64,000 nt of DNA from Sarocladium kiliense (lineage: Eukaryota; Ascomycota; Sordariomycetes; Hypocreales; Sarocladiaceae): contig JAUZTG010000003.1 of NCBI GenBank assembly GCA_030734395.1, positions 992,001 to 1,056,000 on the forward strand, written 5' to 3'. The notes under the pieces were generated by a model, which saw only the letters and a list, made by a program, of their open reading frames with translations, was not told where the DNA came from and ran no database searches. Position 1 is the stretch's first letter. Each line of letters starts with the position of its first letter. Positions 33,608 through 42,935 of this stretch are shown here, piece by piece. The position numbers and the translations under genes are program-made.

Positions 33608-34662
33608 CTAAATCTCCATCCCCATGAACATCCACTGCTTGCTGGTCACGTCCAGATCCTTGGCCCAATGATCCAGCGTCGTCATTTCGAAGCCGACCCA
33701 CTGCAGGCTCCTGGTCAGCTCGAGCGTCTCATTGGCTGGTATGCGACGGTCGAGACAAGTGACAACATGGGAGCAATCTAGTGGTCCGTCGGCGAGTTCA
33801 ATAAGAGCCATGAGACTGTGATTGAGAGTTAGTATTATGCGTTCATCTAGGTTATCAGGTGAGGCTTACGCTTTCTTCAAATCTCGTCCCATCACACCTT
33901 CAATGTCAAAGAAGACGAAGAGGGTCTTCTGCCCAGCATCATTGGCAATGAAGGCGCGGAAGCTCGCTCCGCCGGCATAATCCCACAACTCCATCCAGGC
34001 ATCAATCTCGAAGCGACTTTTGGAGCCTGTGACTTCGAGACCATGTCCAGATGGTGGGGTACCGACAGGGAACTGGACGTCCGGTGGTGGCGTCTGCATG
34101 AAATTCGTGGTCATGCCGCCGTTGCCGCCGGCGTGATGATTGCTGGTGTTTGCGTCAAAGCCACCAGTCAGGCCGGAGCCATACATCGGTCGGGTCCTCT
34201 CACCAAGGAATACCGCCTTCATGGACTCACAGAAGAATCTCTCACAATCTTCCCTGATCTTAATGGCTGCCCCCCCTCGCCGGCTGGAGCCGCTGTTCGC
34301 ATGGGACAGACGGCTGCCGGGATACTCGGCGCGCTGCTTCTTCTGCTTAGGCAGAAGAGCAAGCTGGTTGGCCGAGTTGAGCGCAGCGAGGGGGGGGCTT
34401 GTTGGGGGGGATGGGAGACCTGAGGAAGGGACCTCAGGAATACCACTCGGCCCCTTCAAGCAATGTCAGCAAAGTTCTGCTACTGGGACTCTGGCAGTGA
34501 GGATGTGTACATACCTGCGGCCCCGGTAGTGCAGTAGTGGAGGCCCTTGAGGGAGGCGACAGAGTCGACGAGGTAGCAAGAGGCAAGGACGTTGACCTTG
34601 TGGACAGCGTCCTCGCCGTAATTACTACTCCAATTACTAGATTGCATACTAATTGGCGCCAT
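33608..34662 (-). CDS. OAZ1: ornithine decarboxylase antizyme, expressed by +1 frameshift
   Basis: Polyamine-induced inhibitor that binds ornithine decarboxylase and directs it to the proteasome. Exons are 34662-34515, 34453-33870 and 33815-33608 (introns 61 and 54 nt). Frame 0 runs from MAPISMQSSNW through AEWYS and stops at UGA (34436-34434). Skipping one base there opens frame +1, which starts EVPSSGLPSP and runs 257 codons to the TAG at 33608, total 312 residues. The C-terminal block is the antizyme domain: FEIDAWMELWDYAGGASF, FVFFDIEGVM, DRRIPANETLELTRSLQWVGFE and KQWMFMGMEI. The stop codon is preceded by UCC, the family's standard shift codon. A longer frame-0 start at 35151 is open but less likely. 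A conventional gene caller would truncate or mis-splice this gene. Confidence 0.9.
34434..34439 (-). promoter_or_regulatory. programmed +1 ribosomal frameshift site (UCC-UGA)
   Basis: Sense strand reads TAT TCC TGA GGT CCC. UCC in the P site and the UGA stop in the A site are the classical antizyme recoding signal, stimulated by polyamines. After the shift the ribosome reads GAG GTC CCT. The site is 15 nt into exon 2. Confidence 0.9.
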
Positions 34663-36342
34663 CTCTTCGGTGATTCGGGGTTGGGTTCCTAAAGTGAGGT
34701 TCGGTGGTATCTGTTGGGTTGAGAAGATCCGAGGCTGGTAGAAGCGACGGATGCGGCGGTGAGATAGAAGGATCTGGTGATCTGGCTGTTTCGAATGTAC
34801 GAAAGTTACGATGTTTGGTATGTTGGCGAGAAAGTACTTGAGTACAAACTGAGAGTTGTTGGCGGTCGGTTTGGTTGTGCGGACGAAGTCGAAGCGACGT
34901 TGGTGACGGACGTTGTTGGTTGTGTTGCGGAGGAGAAGGGAAGAAGGCAAAGAAGAGGCAGAATGGGATTTGGGATTTGGGCTGGTTTGGGCGGGCGGAG
35001 TCGTGCGTGGGTCCCTACGGTGTGCGTGCGGGTGTCCTGCTCCTGCTATTGAAGACTCACCTGCACGTGGGGATGGCCTGAGCGTGACAGACGCTGTTCT
35101 TGGCCCATCTTCCCCTCTTTCGCCGCCACTGGCAGTTGATGGCGAGTCCATCGGTTCCGAGAGTCGCTTTGGTAATGCAAGGCTACTGGCAACCGCTCAA
35201 TAGGTAGAACAGAGCCATATTGTTACTCAACTTACCCAATATGTTAGTCATTATGTCCATGCGTTACATGGCCAGATGCCCAGCGAGCCCAAGAGGCCCA
35301 CACTGTGTCAGGTTATCTTCCAAGCGGTAGTCTCACAGTGTATCCTACAGTGCATCAGCTTCACCAAATTCCAGAGCCTTCTCGAACCTCATCCACGCTG
35401 TGCTACCCTTGGACTTGGCAGCCCTCGTAGAGGTTGCAACCCTGCATGACTGGTCCTTAGGCTGGATTCGCTCATATTGAATCACCTTTTCCAAAATGGC
35501 TACCGCCTCCAACCCAGAGAGCCCTCACATAACGCCACTATGGCGTCAACGCTGCATAGTATCTATCCAACACATTAAACATCACACAAAGCAGTGTTTA
35601 CAGTTTGCACAACTCGAGTGACCATGAACATGGTTTGATTCTTATAATACCTAAACTATTGCTTTCTCGGTGCCTCACGAACCCATCACAGATCCCGTGA
35701 ACTTGCTCGAGAGAGCAACCGATCGATGAGACCCGATGCATGCACGCCGCTGCCGGACCAGGCCCCTCCACCACTACCTCCACCACAGTCCTATCCTTCG
35801 GAGATCTGTGGCCGAGATAAAGTAAAGTGACAGGCAGATCGTAACATAGCAACGGCCATCATCTGCCAATCTTTCTGCCGCGAAGCCCCATATTGGGGTT
35901 CGGTAAGGTCTTTCCCACCAATTCAAGAACAATAAATGTACCAAGCCGTAAGGGGTGAAATGCAATGTCGTCCGATGGCTCCTGTCAAGAAAGCCCAGGC
36001 GCCAATTCCTCATCTCCTCCGATCATCCCCCTGTGGGTTTCGTGAATCGAAATCAAGTCGTGATTAAGGAGAGACTCTGAAGTGAATTATAATCCTCGAT
36101 AGTTGGACAAAGAACAGAGCCAGCGTCGCGAGTCGGCCCTAACTCCTTTTGGGGCATCAACCCTTTTCAAAGAGCCAAGGCGAGAGAAGTGAAACAAATC
36201 AGAATATGGGTTCCGGTCCCTAGGAAGATGCGAGTCCTCCGGTTCCGAGCGATTCATGTCGCAGAAACAAAACGAGCACGTAAAGTCGTAAAATTGATAC
36301 AGAATGAAAAGTGTAAGGGGGGGGGCGCAAAGACGAGGAGTT
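34663..36342. other. antizyme leader and intergenic region
   Basis: 34663-35151 is open in antizyme frame 0 (163 codons with an ATG at 35151) and probably forms its leader. 35152-36342 shows no recognisable gene; it holds the presumed antizyme promoter and the 3' UTR of the Gln-rich gene. Confidence 0.4.
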
Positions 36343-38010
36343 TTAGTTGAGCGTCGTCTTGCGCTTCTCGACGCTGGTCAGAACCAGACGTGGAGCCTTG
36401 CGCTGGGTACCGGCCTGCTCTTGCTCCTTAGCAGCGCGTGCAGCACCGTTCTTGAAGACGTTGGCAAACGAATTGCTTTCGCTCTCGCTGACGGCGCTGT
36501 CAACACTGCCGCGAGTGGTCTTTTGGCGAGAGCTGGGCCTGTCAGAGCCAATAGCTCCCCAGCTTCCGCTTGCTGAAGTCTGAGAGTCACCGCACTCCAT
36601 CTCCCCATCGAGACTGCCCGAGCCGCTGCGGCCAGAGTCTGAATCGTTGTCCGTGATGGGGGTGGCAGACTCCTCTGCAGTTTCAGAAACAGGGCTCATG
36701 CTGCCAGCTGAGCTGCTGGTGCCCTTACGGCGGAGGTTTCCGGCACGCATAAGATTGCTGAGGGCTGACCGCCTGGTGCGAGCAGCAAAGTTCTTGCTAC
36801 CCTCGTGCCTGGCAGTAGGCTTCGCCTTGAGCTCATCAAGAGAAGGAGGGCCGCGGGGTTGACGAATTGGGTGTTCTCCAGCTCGCGCCTGGCCAGGTCC
36901 ATAAGAACCAGTTGCAGGTGTGAGGGGGAAGTTGGCGGTCTTGGGACCAGCAGATTTGGGACCATCAGAGCCAATAGTAGCAGCAAGCGCGCTGTCAACA
37001 GGAGCGAGGGACGAAGACTTCTTGTGACCTCGGCGGAAAGCATTCGCGGACGGCGGCGGGAGTGGTGTCACTTCCGTCTGGGGCGAGTCATAGCGCTTGG
37101 GAGGGGAGTTGCTGCGGTAGCTAGGAATCTGAGGCTGGTTCTCCGGGGGAGGCGAAACTTGAACGCGAGGCATGTTCTGCTGCATTTGATGTTGGTACAT
37201 CTGCTGCTGTTGCTGCTGGACAGCATACTGCTGATCGGCGCCATAGGAGTTCGCAAGGCCGATGCCAGAGGAGTCAACCAAGTATTGCCCAGTGGCTGCG
37301 TGATAGTAGACTTGCTGACCCTGGCTCATGGCGGCCTGAATGCCAAGCTGTTGCTGCAAGTTACGAAGCTGCTGTTGTTGCTGGTACAGCATCATCTGCT
37401 GCTGGTTGAGTTGAGGATTGCTGAGGTTCAGCTGCTGAAACTGTTGAGCTGCGGCCTGCACACTCCTAAGTTGCTGCTGGAGGCGCTGCTGCTGCTGGGC
37501 AAGGTACATGTTGGTGGCCACGAGCTGCTCATACAGCTGAGGCTCCATGTAATCCTGAGCCTGCTCGTCCAGAGGCAGCTCAGGCGGGGCAAGCACTTGA
37601 TCAACGGTGTACTGTTGATCAGGCACGTTGTTGTAGGAAGTCTGGTTGTTGTACTGTGGGAAAGCGGTCTTGGGGGCGTTGTAGACGTTGTCCACGCCAT
37701 TGCCGTTTCCGCTCATACCATTGTTCCTGGCGAACTGCTGTTGGGGGTTGGCGGTGGTAGGAGACATGGGAGCGAATGAGGTCGCAGTCGACGTCTTGGG
37801 GGCTGTTCTCAAACCCGCCAAGAGGTGACCACGAGCAGTGCGAGGAGTTGGCACACCATTGTCGTTCTGCGCACCCTGCTTGTTGATTGCATCAAAAGAC
37901 AAGGGCTTGATGTTTTGGCCGCCACGGCGAGAAGCCAGGCCACCAGTGGGCATTCCAAGCCCGGGACCAAAGTTGTTGGAAGTCATCTGAGCTAGGCCGC
38001 CTGCGAGCAT
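36343..38010 (-). CDS. Gln-rich, prion-like protein of unknown function
   Basis: Single reading frame of 555 codons; no named family was recognised. The second ATG (37986) begins MTSNNFGPGLGMPTGGLASR, and the upstream one (38010) adds eight residues; either could be the start. After a segment with NIKPLSFDAINKQG and TPRTARGHLLAGLRTAP comes an Asn-rich stretch. A Gln-rich core follows (about residues 165-300: LAQQQQRLQQQLRSVQ, MLYQQQQQLRNLQQQLG, YAVQQQQQQMYQHQMQQN). A short ordered patch, PPSLDELKAKP, is followed by a basic block (FAARTRRSALSNLMRAGNLRRK), then Ser-rich acidic sequence with many potential phosphosites. The C-terminus reads APRLVLTSVEKRKTTLN. Composition suggests a phase-separating RNA- or signalling-associated scaffold, an inference only. 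Confidence 0.78.
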   Translation of the reverse strand: MLAGGLAQMTSNNFGPGLGMPTGGLASRRGGQNIKPLSFDAINKQGAQNDNGVPTPRTARGHLLAGLRTAPKTSTATSFAPMSPTTANPQQQFARNNGMSGNGNGVDNVYNAPKTAFPQYNNQTSYNNVPDQQYTVDQVLAPPELPLDEQAQDYMEPQLYEQLVATNMYLAQQQQRLQQQLRSVQAAAQQFQQLNLSNPQLNQQQMMLYQQQQQLRNLQQQLGIQAAMSQGQQVYYHAATGQYLVDSSGIGLANSYGADQQYAVQQQQQQMYQHQMQQNMPRVQVSPPPENQPQIPSYRSNSPPKRYDSPQTEVTPLPPPSANAFRRGHKKSSSLAPVDSALAATIGSDGPKSAGPKTANFPLTPATGSYGPGQARAGEHPIRQPRGPPSLDELKAKPTARHEGSKNFAARTRRSALSNLMRAGNLRRKGTSSSAGSMSPVSETAEESATPITDNDSDSGRSGSGSLDGEMECGDSQTSASGSWGAIGSDRPSSRQKTTRGSVDSAVSESESNSFANVFKNGAARAAKEQEQAGTQRKAPRLVLTSVEKRKTTLN

Positions 38011-41000
38011 AGCTCAGACAAAAAGAGGCACTGAAGTGAAGTGATGTGGAGGGAAATGCGAGTCAGCGTCGCGCTGAATTACAAGGATTGTCGATTCCTG
38101 TTTGGATCGGGTCGGAGTAGGTATGCGGAGCTGTAGTCGAGAAATGGCACCTTCGAGTCGTCACAGACAAGTCGAGAATAAGACGTAGTACCCGTGAAGT
38201 TGGAAATCCCAATAGAAGTTTGTGTAAGAAGGAAAAGGGTTGCGGTATGCGGCAAATCCAAGAAAAAGGTGGTATCGTCGGAAACCCAGAAACAAGGCTG
38301 TCGCGAAGTGATGCGAGGCAGCAGAATGATTATGTAGTGGAAGAAAAGAGTTGGAATGCAAGCCGAAGTGGCGTTCTTCGAAGAAGGAAAGTTGGTAGGA
38401 ATGAGTGAGCGACACTGAAAGTAGTCGTGGGGAAGGAAGCGGTGACGAGAACAAAGCGACTCAATGTCAGGTGCACAGGAACCTTAGCGAAGTACGATAC
38501 GATTCTGGCAGAACGTAGCCTTCGCCCTATTATCAAGATAACTTTTGAGTGCCAAAAGCCAAACTTGGAAGCAAGATGCTCGGAGTCGAGTGCACTTTTA
38601 ATGAAAACGCGCGGAGGTCGCGGTGCAGAAGTCCTTCCGTGATGATGGTGTTTTTTGGTTCTTTTCTTTCCCGTTGCGGTGCTTTGGTGTTTGATGCAAT
38701 CAAAACTGGAAGTGCGTCGATGCGTCTCGTCTGGCGATGAAGGCGATCGAAGATTAGAATAGGCGTGCTTAGCCGGTCGAAGGATGTGCGTAAAGTACAA
38801 TGTGATTATCTGGGAGAAAACCGCAGGTTGCTCGTTCGGTGGGTATCGATGGGATATTTGTCGGAGTCGCAGAAAGAAAGGAGGAGTTGGGGCGAATTCT
38901 CTCTTTGTCCTGAAGTCTCTATTTCGATGGTGATGCTTTTGGAGGTGTGCGAGTGTCCGGTGGGCGATGTGCAGAATAGCGCGATCGAGTCGTTTTGTCG
39001 GGGCAAGCAGCGACGATTGAAAAATAGAGATAACGAACAGACAGGTACGCGCAGAGAGGGGAAGAGTGAGGAGAGGCGGGGAGAGAGAAGAGGAAGAAAG
39101 GAAGGGCGAGCGGTGGTGGTGATGGGAAGGCAAGAGGAAGAGAAAGAGAAGAGAAGAGCAAGAGAGGAAAAAGGCGTGGGAGACGATGCGGCGGCGAGAG
39201 GGAAGGAGCGACAGGGAGCCAGTGAGCGTGTGTGGCAGGAGCGGGTGCGGTGGAGCCAGGAGCAGGAGGAAGGAGGCCCGCCTCAAGAGAAGGAAGGCGC
39301 GACTGGGACTCGCTGGGAAGACCTTGGATCTAAGCCTTCCCTAAGGTGATTACTACAGCGGGGAGGTGCCCCTGAAGGAGGTGTGGCTTACGCACTTGGA
39401 CCACTGAGACTGGGGGCTGACTCTAGCACTCTGACTCTGGTCATGAGCGGCGGCATGTTGAAAGGTGAGGTGTGCAGTGGGTGGGGGCCTCTGACAGCTG
39501 GCAGCCCAGCCGCTAGAAGGAGCCCAGCGAAGCTTGCTGCACCACCAGGCAATCTTCTCTCACTGGCCAGGAGGCCGCATCGTCGAGCCGCCCCAGGTGA
39601 TAGACCGCTGGCGTTCACGCTGCACCGGCCAATCGCGCGCAAGCACCGGGTGGCGGGCGCAGAGTGCGTGCAGGACCGTTGTGCGGAGGCAAGGCCAATC
39701 AGGGGCAGCAGCAGGGGCATCACATCACGTTTTGGGTGGTGCAGGACTGCAAATCATGACCTTGGATGGGACCCTCGATCGGCGCGACGGTGGCGAAGTC
39801 GATGAACTGCTGTCTTGCATGGTGATGTGATGTGACGAGGCCAGACAGAGTTGCAAATGCATCCTCCGCACTGCGAATATTGGACAGGACAGCCTGAGGA
39901 TGGCCAGATTGAGTTTGAGGGATCTAATGCACCGTGGTCGAGAGTTGACGCCACAACCTGACTCGCAAGTAAAGTTAAGTTAAACAGTCAGACAGTGGTT
40001 CAGGGTGTTCACACAGGCATCATTCTCCTCGTCCGGGCAGGGCTTGCGCGCGAGTTCAAGTCTGCACTACATTGCTGGTCAGCACACGCTACAGAATACC
40101 GCGCCACAAATTGATTAGCCACAAAACCCGTGGGCTCAGGAGGATCCAGAAACGTCAAGCCTGTACGGAGTACTATCAACATCCTCCCAGTGGCCAACAC
40201 GCGCACGAGATTCCACCCTTCTAATTACCGCAAGCCCATCCACCATAAGCACACTGCAGCAGTGCCTCCATTGTTGTTCGTTGTTCACTGTGCCAGCCAG
40301 TGGATGCCACTCACACGAGACCACTGCCCAGGCCCCAGCCGATGAGCCACCCCTGAACCCCGCCTATAATTATCACTACCCCCCGCTAGCGTTCGCCCTT
40401 TGTCACAGCTGCATCCCTGTCCTGCCTCGCTCACTCGTCCGTCTTTCGATGCCTAAAGACTCCAAGGACCCTCAAAGACGCACTTTGGGGGCTCATGTGA
40501 GCTGTGTGAATCAGACCGCTACTTTTTGCATGGCCACATGTTTTTCTGTCCTGATGCTCGACAGAATCGACTGCGCAACTGGGACTCTCGCCGGATCGCT
40601 CCAAAAGAGGGGCGTGCGTTTCACCTAATGCTACCCTGCAGCAAGCATCTCCACAGGTCCAGTTCTCCCGTCCGCTTTCCACAAGGACTCTCCACCTCCA
40701 TCCTGTTTCTGACTGACCCCTGCCCCCTATTCTTGTACATCCAGCACACTTTCTCACGAAACTTGGCTGCCTTCGCCCTGCCCTGTCCTTACATCCGGTG
40801 CTAATGCCTGCTAATACTGTAACCATAACCCCCTTAAACGTCCCGAAACACCTGCCTTCAGCCTTGTGACCTCGGTTCTGCGAGCTAACCTGTTCGTCCC
40901 TCATCAATGCGGTACATTCCTCGAAACACGGCTGCCCCGGCTCACTGACCCCCAGAGCTGAGCTGACCGGCGAGGCGAGGCGAGGCCTAGCCTGTGGATG

Positions 41001-42260
41001 CATTGAGACACTGAAGGCGCATTGCTCGCGAAGTCGTCCTGGGGGCTCCCCTGAATCTCTCACAGCTCCGGATCCCTGCTCACCATCTCCCAGATCAGCT
41101 CAGTTCACCTTGCTTCTGTCTCGAACCGGATATCAACAACCTCCTGGTCTTCCAGACTGGGTCAAGTTTGAGAGGAGCAAGCCGTGCATGTCCCTGCAGG
41201 ATACTGCGCTTAGTCCACCAACCACGAGATCCCGGGTGCGTCGTGGAATGGACAGCGCGACGCGACAACCGCCGTTCAGGTTCACCGCTCATGCATCGGA
41301 TTGTACGCCAAGCGCCGCAATACCGAGTCTCCCGCATCGTGAAGTTGATATGAGAGGCTGTCATTTCTCCACGCGCCATTCAAAGCGCCCACCGACCGAC
41401 GATCTGGATCAGCATACATACTCGCGCGTCTGTCTCACGATGAATGCATACCACCCTCCTTCGCACCCCACGCTCTTCGCGTGTCCCTAAACACCAACGA
41501 ACGAGTCAGACCTGTAACGACGTAGCGAGCGGTATGATGCCACACGTAACTATCTGCACAAAGGCCCAACAGCGCGTTCCATCCGCGGCACGCGACGGTC
41601 CGCTACTTGCTCGCTTCCCATCGTACTCCGTATCTCATGCCGGCTTAGATGCGGGGCGCCAGAGTGGCTTGACGAATGCAACCCGTAGTAATGTGTGCTA
41701 TCGCCAGCGCTTAGATCGCGCGTTTCACTGGCCAATTGACCCTTGGGACCAACGACTTCAAGGGTCCATCATGTGAAGAGCAGAACATGTCACCATTCCA
41801 CCTTCAGTTGAGGCTTGAACTTGTTTATGTTGTTGGTGGTTGGCGATAGTTGATGCGACTCTTCCTTAATCCGCCGGGGTGTGAATTCCATTGCTTGGCC
41901 ACGAGCGCTTACCGTCGTGGAGCAGCTGACTTCCAGGGGCAGCAGTTTACAGGAAGATCGTGGTCGATCGCCTGATGCGATGGCCATCTTTACAGCTTTC
42001 ACAATGACCATTATGGCAGCTCCTTATAGTTGCCATATACTTCAGCTGGTCTAATTGATTGACTGCTTCCCACGAACGTCCCAAGGTGCCTGCTTAGGTA
42101 TTGGCGTGTGTCTTTTAGGTGGCCGTAGTCTTATGATAACTCTTCAACTTATCAAGTCCCGAAATTAGGCGAAGCTTGCCTCTGCAACAGATATATCAAG
42201 TATCTTTCACATGGACTGCTGTATCCAAATTGATAGGGTAGCCATAGAGCATGGATCTGC
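38011..42260. other. long region without convincing genes
   Basis: 38011-39340 is the probable promoter and leader of the Gln-rich gene. Its + strand is strongly purine-rich at 39000-39310 (pyrimidine-rich in the sense of the gene), and this creates long low-complexity frames on both strands. 39350-42260 has mixed composition with several short frames (up to about 210 codons near 40431-41063) lacking family features. No tRNA or transposon was recognised. Confidence 0.4.
39000..39310. repeat. purine-rich (GA) tract
   Basis: The + strand is dominated by GAGAGG, GGAAGA and AAGAGAA units with few pyrimidines. It sits about 1 kb upstream of the Gln-rich gene start, where it is a CT-rich tract in the sense direction, as often seen in fungal promoters and leaders. 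Confidence 0.55.
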
Positions 42261-42935
42261 ATGAGCAGGATCGGAGGATCACCGCTGCGATACACAGCCA
42301 TACGCTACCCTGCACCATTATTGATGAACAACTTCACCACGTCACCCAACATCAGCACTCACGATTTATCTCCTTCCTGTCCAAACCCTCCAATGGATGA
42401 AAAGCTACGAGAAATTATTCTGCATGACCACTTCGGCGGTGATATGCCCCCCCAAATTGTTGACCAATGGGTTCAAGCCCTCCTCCCTGGCTCACAACTC
42501 CCGTTACCGCCTAACATCAAAGGCTTTTACGGCTGCTCTCTACGCCCCTCCATGCCTATCGAAGTCGCCCGTGGATCATACAAACACATAACCCATGAGA
42601 CTCTGGATAAAGCCAAGGTAGAGAAATACGCCAGAAGAATGCTTGTATCGTTGGATTTGCTGGATATAGATGAGTTGGAGGTGAAGGAGCCGACGCTGGC
42701 GGCGTTGGGTTTGTGGCATAGGGCTTTGGCGGAGGTGAGACTGGAAGGGGAAGCGGAGGGGCTGAGGAGGACTTTGGTGAGGTATATGAGAGTGAGAGAG
42801 AAGTCTCCATTACCGGAAGGGAAACTTCCTGGGATGGAGAGGTTGAAGGGGAGCCTGATGGTAGTTGCGAAGAGCTTGGGAAAGGAGGAGGCCTTGACTG
42901 TGATAGGTGGCATGGAGAGTCGAGTACAGACCTAA
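42261..42935 (+). CDS. hypothetical protein, possible small orphan gene
   Basis: Open frame of 224 codons from ATG 42261; an internal ATG at 42393 (MDEKLREIILHDHFGGDMPP) would give about 180 residues. No family was recognised. The part after residue 45 looks like a folded helical protein: alternating charged and hydrophobic residues (KVEKYARRMLVSLDLLDIDE, LGLWHRALAEVRLEGEAEGL), no low complexity, and no signal peptide or membrane span. Codon third positions in the second half favour G. Neighbours on both sides are several kilobases away. It may be a lineage-specific gene or chance; evidence is moderate. Confidence 0.5.
   Translation: MSRIGGSPLRYTAIRYPAPLLMNNFTTSPNISTHDLSPSCPNPPMDEKLREIILHDHFGGDMPPQIVDQWVQALLPGSQLPLPPNIKGFYGCSLRPSMPIEVARGSYKHITHETLDKAKVEKYARRMLVSLDLLDIDELEVKEPTLAALGLWHRALAEVRLEGEAEGLRRTLVRYMRVREKSPLPEGKLPGMERLKGSLMVVAKSLGKEEALTVIGGMESRVQT

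Noticed and set aside
36805..37779. 324-codon plus-strand frame rich in Leu and Val
   Set aside because: Antisense of the Gln codons of the 36343-38010 gene (CAG read as CTG).
38330..39286. 318-codon minus-strand frame
   Set aside because: Ser/His/Arg/Leu low complexity produced by a CT-rich tract; probably promoter or leader of the Gln-rich gene.
40431..41063. 210-codon minus-strand frame
   Set aside because: Mixed Cys/Arg/Gly composition without domain or family resemblance, in the gene-poor block.
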